64,000 nt of DNA from Verrucomicrobiota bacterium (lineage in GTDB: Bacteria > Verrucomicrobiota > Verrucomicrobiia > Opitutales > Opitutaceae), in NCBI GenBank assembly GCA_018239675.1, contig JAFEGX010000116.1, positions 59,711 through 123,710 on the forward strand, written 5' to 3'. How positions within the stretch are numbered: the stretch's first letter is position 1; each line of letters starts with the position of its first letter. The position numbers and the translations under genes are program-made. Positions 53,059 through 63,946 of this stretch are shown here, piece by piece. The notes beneath the pieces were generated by a model that did not search any database, was not told the DNA's origin, and was given only the letters and a program-made list of their open reading frames with translations.

Positions 53059-53877
53059 TCATATTCGCCGCAGGCCGCGACGAAATTCCGTGGGGGTTTG
53101 GCCGGTGCGCTGGCGGAATTGCCGCGAAAAGAAAAAAATGTCCCGGAAACCCAGCGCCTCCGCAATCAGGCCGATGGTCAGGTTCGACTCCGCGAGCAGC
53201 TGGCGCGCGCGAGAGATGCGCGCATTGATGATGTAGTCCTGCGGCCGGACGCGCATCACCTTGAGGAACACGCGCGAGAAGTGGTCGACGCTGTAGCCCG
53301 CCTTATTCGCCAGCACCGCGATCGGCGGCACCCGCCCCGGATCCTCGCGGATGTGCGCCGCCGCCTGCAGCACGAGGTCGCGGTGATGCTGGTCGAGCCC
53401 CGGCGCGTCGCCCGCCGTCCCGGCCTCCTCGCGCGCGAGCTCCATCAGCAGCGCACCCATCAGCTCGGCGGCGACCGCCGGCGCCTCGGCGCTCAGCTCG
53501 ATCACGCGGCGCATCATCAGGTCCACCAGCTCGACCTGCCGCGTGCGCATCACGTCGAACGGCGGCGAGAAGGCGGAAAGGGGCACGGTGCGCCCGCCGC
53601 GCAGGAGGCGGAAGTGGAGGAAATTCACGCCGAGGCGCGCGGTTGGCTCCTGCGCGGCCTCGTACACCCGGCCCGGCCGCATCCAGACACACGTGCCGGG
53701 CGCCAGCACGACGGGGCGCCCGTCAATCCGCATCTCGCCCCGGCCCGCCCAGACAAACCAGAGATCGTAATCGTGCAAACCCCGGACCCAGTCCGGGCCG
53801 AGGTGCCACGTCGGCTCGCACCGGACACGTCCGAGATTGGCCAGCGCCAGCGAATAGGTCTTTCCGGCGAGCTGCAT
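53059..53877 (-). CDS. AraC family transcriptional regulator 2
   Basis: 272-aa regulator. The N-terminal cupin sensor has DYDLWFVWAGRGEMRIDGRPVVLAPGTCVWMRPGRVYEA. The C-terminal helix-turn-helix pair has IAVLANKAGYSVDHFSRVFLKVM and LTIGLIAEALGFRDIFFFSRQFRQRTGQTPTEFR. The start at 53877 is one of two in-frame ATGs; the other at 53916 would add 13 residues. It is divergent from a PhyH gene starting at 53967, the same arrangement as at 40.4 kb. Confidence 0.9.
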   Translation of the reverse strand: MQLAGKTYSLALANLGRVRCEPTWHLGPDWVRGLHDYDLWFVWAGRGEMRIDGRPVVLAPGTCVWMRPGRVYEAAQEPTARLGVNFLHFRLLRGGRTVPLSAFSPPFDVMRTRQVELVDLMMRRVIELSAEAPAVAAELMGALLMELAREEAGTAGDAPGLDQHHRDLVLQAAAHIREDPGRVPPIAVLANKAGYSVDHFSRVFLKVMRVRPQDYIINARISRARQLLAESNLTIGLIAEALGFRDIFFFSRQFRQRTGQTPTEFRRGLRRI

Positions 53878-53966
53878 GAGAGCGGATAACTGCAAACAAA
53901 TACCGGGGCGCTGCATGGCGCCGCAAGGCCGTTTCCGCTAGCCTTGGCGCAACCCCACCGAACCTC

Positions 53967-54833
53967 ATGAGCCCGTCCGCGTCCACCGAACCGAAATTCG
54001 ACGTCGTAGCCGACCTGCATGCCCCCGAGCTGTACCAGCCCATGGCGGTCGCACAGGGCGTCGAGCACCTCTCGGACATCGGCCCCGAGCAGGTTGCCTT
54101 CTACCATGAGCACGGCTACCTCGCCGTCCGCCAGGCGTTCACCCCGCGCGAGGTGCAGGATGCGCTGGCTGGCCTCGTCGACCTGATCATGGGCAAGCGG
54201 CCCGACTTCACCCACATCTGGTTCGAGGGCAAGGCGCGCGAGATTCTGCCCACGCTCGGCCCCGAGGCGCGGCAGGACGCGGTCCGCAAGATCGGCGATT
54301 TTGTCGAGTTCGACGCGCGCCTGAAGGCGCTCTCCCACCACCCCGCCCTGCTCCCGGTCCTCCGGACGCTGCTGCACGGCGGCACCCCGCAGCTTTTCCA
54401 GGACATGGCGCTGATCAAGCCGCCGCGGCTCGGCCGCGAGAAACCCTGGCACCAGGACAAGGCGTATTTCGAGTACCCGCTCGAGACCCCGGTGGTCGGC
54501 GTATGGATCGCGCTCGACGAGGCCACCATCGAGAACGGCTGCATGCAGATTCTGCCGGGCCGCCACAAGGAGGGTCCGCTCCTGCATTTCCAGCGCCGCG
54601 ACTGGCAGATTTGCGACCACACCATCCTGGGCACCAAGTCGATCGCCGTGCCGCTGAAGCCGGGCGGCCTTCTCCTGTTTGACGGCATGCTCCCGCACGG
54701 CACGCCGCACAACTCCTCACCCAACCGCCGCCGCGCGCTCCAGTATCATTATCTCCCGGCCGGCGTGAAGAAGATCGAGGCGGCCGAACGGCTGAAGCAC
54801 TTCGGCGCCGACGGCAAGAACGTCACCTGCTGA
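53967..54833 (+). CDS. Phytanoyl-CoA dioxygenase (PhyH) family protein 2
   Basis: 288-aa Fe(II)/2-oxoglutarate oxygenase. The double-stranded beta-helix core has the proximal iron ligands in KPWHQDKAYF (HxD), the central ENGCMQILPGRHKEG, and the distal His and 2-oxoglutarate Arg around LPHGTPHNSSPNRRRALQYHY. The N terminus ends with FYHEHGYLAVRQAFTPREV. Unlike the copy at 39538 it keeps a classical HxD. It is divergent from AraC regulator 2, with about 90 bp between. Family members hydroxylate lipids, amino acids or phosphonates; the substrate is unknown. Confidence 0.92.
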   Translation: MSPSASTEPKFDVVADLHAPELYQPMAVAQGVEHLSDIGPEQVAFYHEHGYLAVRQAFTPREVQDALAGLVDLIMGKRPDFTHIWFEGKAREILPTLGPEARQDAVRKIGDFVEFDARLKALSHHPALLPVLRTLLHGGTPQLFQDMALIKPPRLGREKPWHQDKAYFEYPLETPVVGVWIALDEATIENGCMQILPGRHKEGPLLHFQRRDWQICDHTILGTKSIAVPLKPGGLLLFDGMLPHGTPHNSSPNRRRALQYHYLPAGVKKIEAAERLKHFGADGKNVTC

Positions 54834-54851
54834 CGGCGGAGGGGTGTGCTG

Positions 54852-54908
54852 GGCGCCCCGCCCCACCCCGCCCCGCAATTAATCCTAGCCGCGCCGGGCG
54901 GGGTCGCC
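54852..54908 (+). other. GC-rich inverted repeat upstream of the epimerase gene
   Basis: GGCGCCCCGCCC (54852-54863) pairs with GGGCGGGGTCGCC (54896-54908), with one bulged base, around a 32-base loop. It lies between the phyH2 stop and the epimerase start at 54922. It may be a transcription terminator without a U run, or leader structure. Confidence 0.3.
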
Positions 54909-54921
54909 TATCACGCACGGG

Positions 54922-55899
54922 ATGAAAGTCCTCGTGACCGGAGCAGCCGGCTTTATCGGCTACCACGTCGCCCGCCGCCTGGTGGAATCCAAACGCTGCG
55001 AGGTCCTCGGCCTCGACAACCTGAACGACTACTACGCGGTCGAGCTCAAGCGCGCCCGGCTGGCGGCGCTCGAGCAATTCGAGGATTTCCGGTTCGTGAA
55101 GGCGGATTTTGCGGACGCCCCGGCGTTTCACGGGATCTACAGCCATTTCAAGCCCGACTACGTCGTGCACCTCGGCGCCCAGGCGGGCGTGCGGTACAGC
55201 ATGGAGAAACCCGAGGCCTACGTGCACAGCAATCTGGTCGGCTTCGCCCACGTGCTCGAGGCCTGCCGGCGGCATCCGCCGAAGCACCTCGTGTTCGCTT
55301 CGTCCAGCAGCGTCTACGGCGCGGGCGCCAAGGTGCCGTTCCACGAGGATGACAACACCGACCACCCGATCTCGTTCTATGGCGCGACCAAGAAGAGCAA
55401 CGAGCTCATGGCCCACAGCTATGCGCACCTGCACGGCGTGATGACGACCGGCCTGCGGTTCTTCACGGTCTACGGGCCGTGGAGCCGGCCCGACATGGCG
55501 CCGACCATGTTCTCCGAGGCAATCTGCGCCGGGCGGCCGATCAGGCTCTTCAACCACGGCAGGTGCCGGCGCGACTTCACCTACGTGGACGACATCGTCG
55601 ACGGCGTCGTGAAGGTGCTGCTCTACCCGCCCGCGCAGCCGCCGGTCCCGCCGTTCCGGATCTTCAACATCGGGCACAACCGCCCGGTCGAGGTGCTGCT
55701 ATTCGTGCAGATGCTGGAACAGCTGCTCGGGAGAAAGGCGCAGGTCGAGCTGCTGCCGCCCCAGCCGGGCGACATGCTGGAAACCGGGGCGAGCATCGAA
55801 CGGCTCCAGGCCGCGGTCGGGTTCACCCCGCGGGTCTCGCTGGAGGATGGCCTCCGCCACTTTGTCGACTGGTTCAAGGGTTACTACGGCCACGCATGA
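54922..55899 (+). CDS. NAD-dependent UDP-sugar epimerase (UDP-glucuronate 4-epimerase type)
   Basis: 325-aa short-chain dehydrogenase-type epimerase. NAD-binding GAAGFIGYHVARRL is at residues 7-20 and DNLNDYYAVELKRARL is typical of UDP-glucuronate 4-epimerases. The catalytic serine region is SSSSVYG and the YxxxK motif is SFYGATKKSNE. Later motifs are LRFFTVYGPWSRPDMA and RDFTYVDDIVDGVV. The product would be UDP-galacturonate for surface polysaccharide. Its stop overlaps the next gene (ATGA). Confidence 0.92.
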   Translation: MKVLVTGAAGFIGYHVARRLVESKRCEVLGLDNLNDYYAVELKRARLAALEQFEDFRFVKADFADAPAFHGIYSHFKPDYVVHLGAQAGVRYSMEKPEAYVHSNLVGFAHVLEACRRHPPKHLVFASSSSVYGAGAKVPFHEDDNTDHPISFYGATKKSNELMAHSYAHLHGVMTTGLRFFTVYGPWSRPDMAPTMFSEAICAGRPIRLFNHGRCRRDFTYVDDIVDGVVKVLLYPPAQPPVPPFRIFNIGHNRPVEVLLFVQMLEQLLGRKAQVELLPPQPGDMLETGASIERLQAAVGFTPRVSLEDGLRHFVDWFKGYYGHA

Positions 55900-56264
55900 A
55901 AACTGTCCTGCTCCTCGTCTGCTCCAACCTCTTCATGACCCTCGCCTGGTACGGGCACCTGAAGTTCAAGTGGCTGGAGGGCAAATCGCTGTTCTTCGTG
56001 ATCCTCGTGTCATGGGGCATCGCGTTCTTCGAGTACTGCCTGATGGTGCCGGCCAACCGGGCCGGGTACTTCAGCGGCGGCCTGAGCGGCTACCAGCTGA
56101 AGATCATCCAGGAATGCATCACCCTCACGGTGTTTGTGGTCTTTGCCTGGCTCGTCCTGAAGGAGCGCCTGACCTGGAATTACGCCGTGAGCTTCGGCTT
56201 CCTGATCCTCGCCGTGTGGTTCGCCACGGCGTTCAAATCGGGCGGCGCATCTGGTTCGCACTAG
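55896..56264 (+). CDS. DUF486/DMT-type small membrane protein
   Basis: 122-aa inner membrane protein with four predicted helices. The sequence [15 protein letters not shown] at the N terminus, [20 protein letters not shown] and [21 protein letters not shown] are DUF486 motifs, a family related to small multidrug or DMT transporters. The function is unknown. It overlaps the epimerase gene by four bases, so translation is coupled. Confidence 0.9.
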   Translation: MKTVLLLVCSNLFMTLAWYGHLKFKWLEGKSLFFVILVSWGIAFFEYCLMVPANRAGYFSGGLSGYQLKIIQECITLTVFVVFAWLVLKERLTWNYAVSFGFLILAVWFATAFKSGGASGSH

Positions 56265-56361
56265 GTGTTGCGGTCCGCGCTTGCCTCGGCGCGCGGGCGA
56301 GGCTCACCTGACTCCTACCCTTACTTTTTCGAAACAACCCTCAGCCTACATTATTACCACC

Positions 56362-57432
56362 ATGTCCAAAGCCGCCCCCGCCAAAGCCTCCGCCGCCCCT
56401 GCCGCCGCCAACCCCGCGCGCGACAAGAATCTCGAGCTCGCGATTTCCTCCATCAGCAAGCAGTTCGGCGAGGGCTCGATCATGCGGCTGGGCAGCAACA
56501 CCAAGATGAAGGTCGAGACGCTCTCGACCGGCTCGCTCGCCATCGATCTCGCGCTCGGCGTCGGCGGTCTGCCGAAGGGCCGCATCATCGAGATCTACGG
56601 GCCGGAATCGTCGGGCAAGACCACCTTCTGTCTCAGCGTCATCGCCGAGGCCCAGCGCAGGGGCGGCCTTGCCGCCTTCATCGACGTCGAGCACGCGCTC
56701 GACCCGAAGTACGCCCGCGTCGTCGGCGTGAACCTCGATGACCTGCTCGTCTCGCAGCCGGACTCCGGCGAGGACGCGCTGAACATCATGGAGACGCTCA
56801 TCCGCTCGAACAGCATTGACGTCATCGTCCTCGACTCCGTCGCCGCGCTCGTCACCAAGGCCGAGCTCGACGGCCAGATGGGCGACCTCACCGTCGGCGC
56901 CCAAGCCCGCCTGATGTCGCAGGCGATGCGCCGCCTCACCGCGGTGGTCAGCAAGACCAACTGCGTGTGCATTTTCACGAACCAGATCCGCGAAAAGATC
57001 GGTGTGATGTTCGGCAACCCCGAGACCACCTCCGGCGGCCGCGCGCTCAAGTTTTTCGCCTCGGTCCGCGTCGACATCCGCCGCAAGGACCAGATCAAGA
57101 CCCCCGAGGGCAAGGTCATCGGCAACCGTACCAAGATCAAGGTGGTGAAGAACAAGGTCGCCCCTCCGTTCACCGAGGCCGAGTTCGACATCATGTACGA
57201 CGAGGGCATCTCCCAGGCCGGCTCGATCCTCGACCTCGGCCTCGAGCACAAGATCCTTGAGAAGAAGGGCGCGTGGATCGCGTACGAGGGCAACCTCGTC
57301 GGCCAGGGCCGCGATGCCGCCAAGGCCGCGCTCAAGGAAAAGCCCGAGCTCGCCGAGAAGCTCACCCAGGCAATCCTCGAGAAGGTGAACGTGACCGGCG
57401 GCGCCGTCATCACCGGCGCCGAGGAAAACTGA
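56362..57432 (+). CDS. recA: Recombinase RecA
   Basis: 356-aa DNA-strand-exchange protein for homologous recombination and the SOS response. The Walker A motif is [10 protein letters not shown]. Also seen are [41 protein letters not shown]-like [12 protein letters not shown] and the DNA-binding loop 2 [25 protein letters not shown]. It has the usual length. The true start is ATG 56362; an open frame upstream of it has no family match. No clear LexA box was recognised in the 97-bp upstream region. Confidence 0.98.
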   Translation: MSKAAPAKASAAPAAANPARDKNLELAISSISKQFGEGSIMRLGSNTKMKVETLSTGSLAIDLALGVGGLPKGRIIEIYGPESSGKTTFCLSVIAEAQRRGGLAAFIDVEHALDPKYARVVGVNLDDLLVSQPDSGEDALNIMETLIRSNSIDVIVLDSVAALVTKAELDGQMGDLTVGAQARLMSQAMRRLTAVVSKTNCVCIFTNQIREKIGVMFGNPETTSGGRALKFFASVRVDIRRKDQIKTPEGKVIGNRTKIKVVKNKVAPPFTEAEFDIMYDEGISQAGSILDLGLEHKILEKKGAWIAYEGNLVGQGRDAAKAALKEKPELAEKLTQAILEKVNVTGGAVITGAEEN

Positions 57433-57502
57433 TCCCCCGCCCCGCGGCCGACGGCCGTTTGGGCGTTGCCGGGACATGGGCGGCATGGTGTCATCGCCAC
57501 CC

Positions 57503-58222
57503 ATGTCTCCCGCCGCGACCAGCCCGCTTTTTCGCGTCCGGGGCCTCGCCCGCGTCTATGGCGAGGGCCTCGCGGCGGTCTCGGCGCTCGCCGGGGTCGA
57601 TTTCGATCTCCACGCCCGCGAGCTGGTGGTGCTGCTCGGCGCGTCCGGCAGCGGCAAATCCACCCTGCTCAACCAGCTCGGCGGCCTCGATTCGCCGACC
57701 CATGGGTCGCTGCAGTATCGCGACTGGGACCTCGGCCACGCCGGCGAGGCCGAACTCACCCAGTTCCGGCGGAACGTGGTCGGCTTTGTCTTCCAGGCCT
57801 ACAATCTCATCCCGAGCCTGACCGCCCGGGAGAATGTCGCGCTGATCACCGAGCTTTGCGCGGACCCGATGGCGCCCGAGGAGGCGCTGCACCTGGTCGG
57901 GTTGTCCGAGCGCATGGACCACTTTCCCGCCCAGCTTTCGGGCGGCGAGCAGCAGCGGGTCGCCATTGCGCGCGCGATCGCCAAGCGGCCGGAGGTGCTG
58001 CTCTGCGACGAGCCGACCGGCGCGCTCGACGTCCACACCGGCATCACGGTGCTCGAGGCCATCGAGCGCATCAACCGGGAGCTCGGCACGCTCGCCGTCA
58101 TCATCACCCACAACGCCATCCTCGCCGACATGGCCGACCGCGTGTTCACGCTGTCCGACGGCCGCATCATCCACGAGCGCGTGAACACCCGCCGCGGCTC
58201 CGTGCGGGACCTGGCCTGGTAG
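57503..58222 (+). CDS. ABC transporter ATP-binding protein (MacB/LolD type)
   Basis: 239-aa ATPase. Walker A is GASGSGKST, the Q-loop is [11 protein letters not shown], the signature is LSGGEQQRV, and Walker B is [12 protein letters not shown], followed by the H-loop [14 protein letters not shown]. The sequence is of the LolD/MacB/FtsE branch. The first in-frame ATG is at 57476, but 57503 fits the family better. It lies 70 bases after recA and 12 bases before the permease gene, so it heads a three-gene exporter operon. Confidence 0.95.
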   Translation: MSPAATSPLFRVRGLARVYGEGLAAVSALAGVDFDLHARELVVLLGASGSGKSTLLNQLGGLDSPTHGSLQYRDWDLGHAGEAELTQFRRNVVGFVFQAYNLIPSLTARENVALITELCADPMAPEEALHLVGLSERMDHFPAQLSGGEQQRVAIARAIAKRPEVLLCDEPTGALDVHTGITVLEAIERINRELGTLAVIITHNAILADMADRVFTLSDGRIIHERVNTRRGSVRDLAW

Positions 58223-58234
58223 CCGGACGGTGCC

Positions 58235-60601
58235 ATGGGCCTCCTCGACCGCAAGCTCCGCCGCGACCTGATCGCGATCAAGTCCCAGGCCTTTGCCGTG
58301 GCGCTGGTGATGGCCTCCGGGCTCGCGATGATGATCATGACCCGGTCGCTGATTCTCTCGCTCTCGACGACGCGCGACACCTACTACGGGCAGCACCACT
58401 TCGCGCAGGTCTTCGCGCGCCTCAAGCGCGCCCCCAACTCCGTCGCCGACGAGCTCGCGGCCATCCCGGGCGTCGCCACCGTGCAGACCGGAATCGCGAT
58501 CCAGGTGACCCTCGACGTGCCCGGCCTCGATCTGCCGGCGGTGGGCCTGCTGAACTCGCTGCCGGAGCACGGCGAGCTGGCGCTGAACCGGCTCTACCTG
58601 CGCACCGGGCGCCTGCCCGCCAGCCGGACCTCACGGCGGGAGCTGGCGGTCGGCGAGGCGTTTGCCGAGGCGCACGGGCTCAAGCCGGGGGACACGCTGT
58701 CGGCGGTGCTCAACGGCACGCGGCAGACCTTCACGCTCACCGGTATCGCACTCTCGCCCGAGTTTGTCTTCGAGGCCCCGCCCGGCGCCGCACTCCCGGA
58801 CAACAAGACCTACGGCGTGTTCTGGATGCCCTACAAGGAGCTCGCGACCGCCTTTCAGCTGTACGGCGCCTTCAACAATGTCGCGATCACCCTGACGCCC
58901 GGCGCCTCGGAGGGCGAGGTCATCGCCGCCGTCGACCGGCTGCTGGCGCCCTACGGCGGGCGCGGGGCGTACGGCCGCGAGAACCATCCGTCGCACCGGC
59001 GCCTCGACGACGAGATTCGCGTGCTGCAGGGCCTGGCGGTCGCGTTCCCGCTGGTCTTCCTGAGTGTCGCCGCGTTCATGACGAATTCCGTGATGAGCCG
59101 GCAGATCGCGCTGCAGCGCGAGCAGATCGCCATGCTCAAGGCCTGCGGGTTCAGCAACCGCCAGGTGGGCTTCCACTACTTCAAGTTCTCCCTCGCCATC
59201 GTGGTCGTGGGCATCGGCCTGGGCGCGGCTGGCGGCATCATGCTCGGGCACCGGCTGGTTGACATGTACCACCTGTTCTTCCGGTTTCCCCAGCTCGAGT
59301 TCATGCTCGATACGCGCGTGCTCGTGACCGCGACCCTCGTGAGCGCGCTGGCGGCGTTTGTCGGCGTGGCCGGAGCCGTGCGTCGCGCCGTGCGGCTGCC
59401 GCCCGCCGAGGCGATGCGGCCCGAGGCGCCCGCCAGCTACCGACCCGCCCTCGCCGAGCGGATGGGCCTGGCCCCCTGGTTCAGCGCCTCCTTCCGCATG
59501 GCGCTGCGCAACATCGAGCGGCGGCCGATCCGCAGCGCCCTGACCACCCTCGCCCTCGCGCTCGCGACCGGCATCCTGATCGTGCCGAATTCGTTTCGCG
59601 ACGGCATCGCGTACGTGATCGATTTCCAGTGGGACCTCGTGCAGCGGCAGACCGTCACGCTTTCGCTCGTGGAACCCGGGCCCGCGCGCGCGATCCACTC
59701 GTTCCGCCACCTCCCGGGCGTGATGGCGGTCGAGCCGTTCCGCTACGTGCCGGTGGAGCTCCGCGCCGGGCCCGCCCTGCGCCGCCTGATGCTGCAGGGC
59801 CTGCCCGCCCACGGCACGCTGAGCCGGGTGATCGACTCCGGCCCCCGCCAGCTGGTCCTGCCGCGGCGCGGCATCGTGCTTTCCGCCAAGCTGGCCGAGG
59901 TGCTGCGCGTGCAGCCGGGCGACATGATGGTCGTGAAGGTGCTTGAGGGCGAGGAGCGCGAGCTGCAGGTGCCGGTGGTCGGCCTCGCCGAGGACTTCGC
60001 CGGCACCGCGGCGTACATGGAGCTGTCGGCCCTGAACCGCCTGCTGCTCGAGGGTGACCGGATCAGCGGCGCGCATGCGGTCGTCGCCTCCAATCAATGG
60101 CGCGAGTTCCTCCGCGCCGTGAAGGCGACCCCGCAGTTCGCCGGCTGCGTGATCAAGGCGTCGGTGCGCGAGGGATTCCGCCAGACCACCGCCGAGAGCA
60201 TCGGGCTCATTCAGAAGATCTACATGCTGTTCGCGACCATCGTGGCGTTCGGCATTATCTACAACAGCGCCCGCATCTCGCTGTCCGAGCGCGCCCGCGA
60301 GCTCGCGACGCTGCGCGTCCTGGGCTTCACGCGGGGCGAGGTCGGGGCGGTGCTCGTCGGCGAGCTCGTCCTGCTCACGCTCGTCGCCCTGCCCATCGGG
60401 CTGCTGCTCGGCTCCGGCTTCGCCGCCGGCATCATCACGACCGTGAACACCGAGACGGTGCGGCTGCCGCTCGTGCTCACCCCGGCCAACTACGCGTCTG
60501 CGGTCCTCACGGTGGCCGCGGCTTCTGCATTGTCCGCCCTCTTGGCCGCGCGCAAGCTCGCCGACATCGATCTCGTCAGCGCGCTGAAAGCCGTCGACTG
60601 A
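58235..60601 (+). CDS. FtsX-like ABC transporter permease
   Basis: 788-aa membrane protein with a first hydrophobic segment near residue 17-38, a large periplasmic MacB-type domain, and two clusters of transmembrane helices (around 265-400 and 660-780). These two FtsX repeats match the long DevC/MacB-like permeases. The sequences [17 protein letters not shown] and [22 protein letters not shown] are the coupling-helix motifs. It works with the ATPase upstream and the HlyD adaptor downstream. Confidence 0.92.
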   Translation: MGLLDRKLRRDLIAIKSQAFAVALVMASGLAMMIMTRSLILSLSTTRDTYYGQHHFAQVFARLKRAPNSVADELAAIPGVATVQTGIAIQVTLDVPGLDLPAVGLLNSLPEHGELALNRLYLRTGRLPASRTSRRELAVGEAFAEAHGLKPGDTLSAVLNGTRQTFTLTGIALSPEFVFEAPPGAALPDNKTYGVFWMPYKELATAFQLYGAFNNVAITLTPGASEGEVIAAVDRLLAPYGGRGAYGRENHPSHRRLDDEIRVLQGLAVAFPLVFLSVAAFMTNSVMSRQIALQREQIAMLKACGFSNRQVGFHYFKFSLAIVVVGIGLGAAGGIMLGHRLVDMYHLFFRFPQLEFMLDTRVLVTATLVSALAAFVGVAGAVRRAVRLPPAEAMRPEAPASYRPALAERMGLAPWFSASFRMALRNIERRPIRSALTTLALALATGILIVPNSFRDGIAYVIDFQWDLVQRQTVTLSLVEPGPARAIHSFRHLPGVMAVEPFRYVPVELRAGPALRRLMLQGLPAHGTLSRVIDSGPRQLVLPRRGIVLSAKLAEVLRVQPGDMMVVKVLEGEERELQVPVVGLAEDFAGTAAYMELSALNRLLLEGDRISGAHAVVASNQWREFLRAVKATPQFAGCVIKASVREGFRQTTAESIGLIQKIYMLFATIVAFGIIYNSARISLSERARELATLRVLGFTRGEVGAVLVGELVLLTLVALPIGLLLGSGFAAGIITTVNTETVRLPLVLTPANYASAVLTVAAASALSALLAARKLADIDLVSALKAVD

Positions 60602-60620
60602 GTCACCCTTCTCCCCCGCC

Positions 60621-61874
60621 ATGAGCGACCAACCCCCACCCACCGCCTTCGCCGGCAGGAAGCCCACCACCGCCCCGGTCTGGCGGCGGCGCCTGCCCTG
60701 GATCGGCGGGATCTTCCTCCTGGCGCTCATCGTCATCGGCCTCTGGCCCCGTCCGCTGCCGGTCGAGATCGCGACCGTCACGCGCGGACCGCTCGTGGTT
60801 ACGGTTGACGAGGAGGGCATGACCCGGGTGAAGAACCGCTATGTCGTCTCGGCGCCGGTCGGCGGGCAGCTGCGACGCATCGACTGGAAGGCCGGGGCTC
60901 CCGTCGAGGCCGGACGGACGGTGCTCGCGACGCTCGAGACCGGCGGCGCGGATTTCCTGGATGCCCGGAGCCAGGCGCAGGCCGAGGCCCGGATCCGCGC
61001 GGCCACCGCGGCCTGCGACGCGGCACAGGCGCAGCACGAGCGCGCGAGCGCGGCGGCCCGGCTGGCGGCCTCGGATCTCGCCCGCCTTCGCCAGCTTTAC
61101 GAGCAGAAGGTGCTTTCGCCGCAGGAATTCGACGCCGCGGAGATGCGCGCGACCACCGCCCAGCAGGATGAGCGCGCGGCGGAGTTCGGCCGGCGCGTGG
61201 CCGAGCACGAGCTCGAGCAGGCGCGGGCGCTGCTGATCCGCACCCAGCCGGGCGGCGATGTTGAACCGCTGCAGATCACGGCCCCGGTGGACGGGCGCAT
61301 CCTGCGCGTCTACCAGGAGAGCGCGCGGATCGTCCCGCCGGGATTCGCGCTGATGGAGGTCGGCGATCCCACGGACCTCGAGGTCCGGATCGAGGTGCTG
61401 TCACGGGACGGCGTCGCCATCCGCCCCGGCGCCCGCGTGACGCTCGAGCAGTGGGGCGGCGCCGAGCCGTTGAACGCCCGGGTCCGGCTCGTCGAGCCCT
61501 CGGCCTTCACCAAGATCTCCGCCCTCGGCGTCGAGGAGCAGCGGGTGTATGTCGTCGCGGATTTCACCGACCCGCTCGCGCGGCGCCCCACCCTCGGCGA
61601 CAACTACCGCGTCGAGGCCCGGATCGTCACGTGGGAGAATCCGCGCGTGCTGCACATCCCGAGCGGCGCGCTCTTCCAGCTGGGCGGCCAGTCGCGGGTC
61701 TTCGTGCTCGACGGCGGCCGGGCGCGCCTGCGCACCGTGGAAGCCGGCCACAGCAACGGCGTCGACGTCGAGATCACCGGCGGCTTGAAGGAAGGCGACC
61801 GCGTGGTCGTCTATCCCGGCGACAAGGTGGTCGACGGCACCCGCGTGACCCCGATCGAGGTCGGGCTTCGCTAG
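60621..61874 (+). CDS. HlyD/RND-type periplasmic adaptor protein
   Basis: 417-aa membrane fusion protein. One N-terminal transmembrane helix ([19 protein letters not shown], about 26-45) anchors a periplasmic part. This has a lipoyl-like half ([33 protein letters not shown]), a coiled-coil hairpin (about 115-200) and the second lipoyl half, [12 protein letters not shown], then beta-barrel domains. It should link the ABC exporter to an outer membrane channel, which is not in the window. Its 3' end overlaps pdxH by four bases. Confidence 0.93.
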   Translation: MSDQPPPTAFAGRKPTTAPVWRRRLPWIGGIFLLALIVIGLWPRPLPVEIATVTRGPLVVTVDEEGMTRVKNRYVVSAPVGGQLRRIDWKAGAPVEAGRTVLATLETGGADFLDARSQAQAEARIRAATAACDAAQAQHERASAAARLAASDLARLRQLYEQKVLSPQEFDAAEMRATTAQQDERAAEFGRRVAEHELEQARALLIRTQPGGDVEPLQITAPVDGRILRVYQESARIVPPGFALMEVGDPTDLEVRIEVLSRDGVAIRPGARVTLEQWGGAEPLNARVRLVEPSAFTKISALGVEEQRVYVVADFTDPLARRPTLGDNYRVEARIVTWENPRVLHIPSGALFQLGGQSRVFVLDGGRARLRTVEAGHSNGVDVEITGGLKEGDRVVVYPGDKVVDGTRVTPIEVGLR

Positions 61875-62452
61875 GGAAACAGCCACTCCGACCGCCAGCC
61901 TTCGGGACCGCGCGTGTACCGCTCGCGGTCGTGGTGACGGAACGCGCGCTGGTGCCAGAATTCGATGACGTCCGGCACGACCCGGCGGCCGGACCAGAAC
62001 GGCGGACGCGGCACGGCCCCCACCCCAAACTTCACCGCCATTGCGGCCACCGCCTGCTCGAGCACATAGCGGCCGGCCATCGGCTTGGACTGGTGCGAGG
62101 CCCACGCCCCGAGCTGGCTGAGCCGCGGCCGCGTCGCGAAATAGGCGTCGGCCTCGGCGTCGGCGACCGGCTGCACGATGCCCTCGATCCGGACCTGCCG
62201 CTCGAGCTTCGGCCAATGGAAGCAGAGGGCCGCGCGCGGATTGGCGTCGAGGTCGGCGATCTTCGGACTCGCGAGGTTGGTGTAGAAAACGAAGCCGCGC
62301 GCGTCCACGGCCTTGAGCAGGACCATCCGCACCGCCGGGCGTCCGCTGGCGTCAGCGGTGGCCAGGGACATCGCGGTCGCGTCGAAAGGCTCCTGGGCCT
62401 TGGCTGCGACAAACCACTCCTGAAACCGGATGATCGGATCGATCGCGCTCAT
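61871..62452 (-). CDS. pdxH: Pyridoxamine 5'-phosphate oxidase
   Basis: 193-aa FMN enzyme that makes pyridoxal 5'-phosphate in vitamin B6 metabolism. The sequences [37 protein letters not shown] and [24 protein letters not shown] are typical, and the C-terminal part ends [20 protein letters not shown], close to the family's usual RLxP end. The ATG at 62452 is preferred to a second ATG three codons earlier. It converges with the adaptor gene. Confidence 0.96.
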   Translation of the reverse strand: MSAIDPIIRFQEWFVAAKAQEPFDATAMSLATADASGRPAVRMVLLKAVDARGFVFYTNLASPKIADLDANPRAALCFHWPKLERQVRIEGIVQPVADAEADAYFATRPRLSQLGAWASHQSKPMAGRYVLEQAVAAMAVKFGVGAVPRPPFWSGRRVVPDVIEFWHQRAFRHHDRERYTRGPEGWRSEWLFP

Positions 62453-62581
62453 GTGGAACAAGGATAGTCACCGGCGACCGCCCCTGCTCCGCCCCGGTTG
62501 CTGAACCCTGTGCATTGATTGCAGCCCCAGGGTGCGGATTTTGACTTGGCGCAGGAGGAAAGCCGCCGTTGCGTGACCCTG

Positions 62582-63937
62582 ATGCCGAGTCGTCCCGACA
62601 CGATCGTAGCGCCCGCCACCGCCGCCGGCGCCGCCGCGCTTGCGGTGGTCCGGATCAGCGGGCCCGACGCGGCGCGGCTAGACCGGGAGCTGTTTCCCGC
62701 GCCCGCCAGTCCGCGGACCGCACGGCATGCCGACTTCCACGACCGGGATGGAAGGCTGGTCGATGATGTGGTCGCGACCTTCCATCCGGGTCCCCGCTCC
62801 TATTCCGGCGAGGACCTGCTGGAGATTTCGTGCCACGGCAGCCCGTTCATCGTGCAGAAAATCCTCGAGGACCTGCTGGCGCGCGGCTGCCGGGCGGCGG
62901 GCCCCGGGGAGTTCACGCAGCGGGCCTTCCTCAACGGCCGACTGGATCTCAGCCAGGCCGAGGCGGTGATGGACCTGATTCACGCGCGAAGCGAACGCGC
63001 CCTGGTCGCAGCCCAACAACAGCTGCGCGGCGCGCTTGGACGAACCATGAACCAGCTCACCGACCGCCTCCTCGGCGTGCTGGCACGCGTGGAAGCCTAT
63101 ATCGATTTTCCCGACGAGGACCTGCCCACGGAGGATCGCTCTGCCCTGCAGACGGCTCTGGAAGCCATCTGGCGGGACACCGACCGTCTCCTGGCCACGC
63201 AGCACTACGGCGAGATGCTGCGTCACGGCATCAAGACCGTGATTGTCGGCGCGCCGAACGCGGGCAAAAGCAGCCTGCTCAATCGCCTGGTGGGCCGGGA
63301 GCGCGCGATCGTAAGTCCGGAGCCAGGCACGACGCGGGATTTTATCGAGGAACAGATCGTGATCGGTCCGCACAGCCTGCGGCTCATCGACACCGCCGGC
63401 CTGAATCCCGCGCCGGGTACGATAGAGAAGCTGGGTATCGAAAAGTCCCTTGAACGGGTAGCCGAGGCCGACCTGATCCTGCTGGTAATCGAAGCCGGCC
63501 AGCCGGTGCCGGCATTTCCGCGTTCGTTGCTTGAACGACTCGTCCCCGGACGATGCGTGGTGATTGTAAACAAGGTCGACCAAGCCCCACCCCCATCAGA
63601 GATTGTTTTTGCAAATAACTTGCCTGTGGTTCAGGCCTCTGCGCTCACCGGTCTGGGTTTTGATCAGATGGTAGCCCAGGTGACGGCTCTGGCCGACGCA
63701 TTCCAAGTCCCCGATCTTGAGGACTCGATCGCGATCAATGCCCGTCATGCGGACGCCCTAGTCCGCGCCAAGACCGGACTCAGGGACGCCTTGGCGAAAT
63801 TGGCCGGGGCCGCTCCGAGCGAGCTTCTGGCGAGCGATCTACGTGGAACACTCGACGCCTACGGCGACATCGTCGGCAAGGTGGACAACGAGCGAATGTT
63901 GGATCAACTGTTCGCCACGTTTTGCATCGGAAAATAG
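62582..63937 (+). CDS. mnmE: tRNA modification GTPase MnmE
   Basis: 451-aa GTPase that with MnmG builds the 5-carboxymethylaminomethyl group on U34 of certain tRNAs. The N-terminal folate-binding domain has DTIVAPATAAGAAALAVVRISGPDA and HGSPFIVQKILE. The G domain shows GAPNAGKSSLLNRL (G1), TTRDFIEE (G2/G3 region), DTAGLN and NKVD (G4). It ends CIGK, the conserved C terminus. I chose the ATG at 62582; GTG at 62573 is a possible alternative. The next gene is the start of mnmG. Confidence 0.97.
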   Translation: MPSRPDTIVAPATAAGAAALAVVRISGPDAARLDRELFPAPASPRTARHADFHDRDGRLVDDVVATFHPGPRSYSGEDLLEISCHGSPFIVQKILEDLLARGCRAAGPGEFTQRAFLNGRLDLSQAEAVMDLIHARSERALVAAQQQLRGALGRTMNQLTDRLLGVLARVEAYIDFPDEDLPTEDRSALQTALEAIWRDTDRLLATQHYGEMLRHGIKTVIVGAPNAGKSSLLNRLVGRERAIVSPEPGTTRDFIEEQIVIGPHSLRLIDTAGLNPAPGTIEKLGIEKSLERVAEADLILLVIEAGQPVPAFPRSLLERLVPGRCVVIVNKVDQAPPPSEIVFANNLPVVQASALTGLGFDQMVAQVTALADAFQVPDLEDSIAINARHADALVRAKTGLRDALAKLAGAAPSELLASDLRGTLDAYGDIVGKVDNERMLDQLFATFCIGK

Positions 63938-63946
63938 CATTATATA

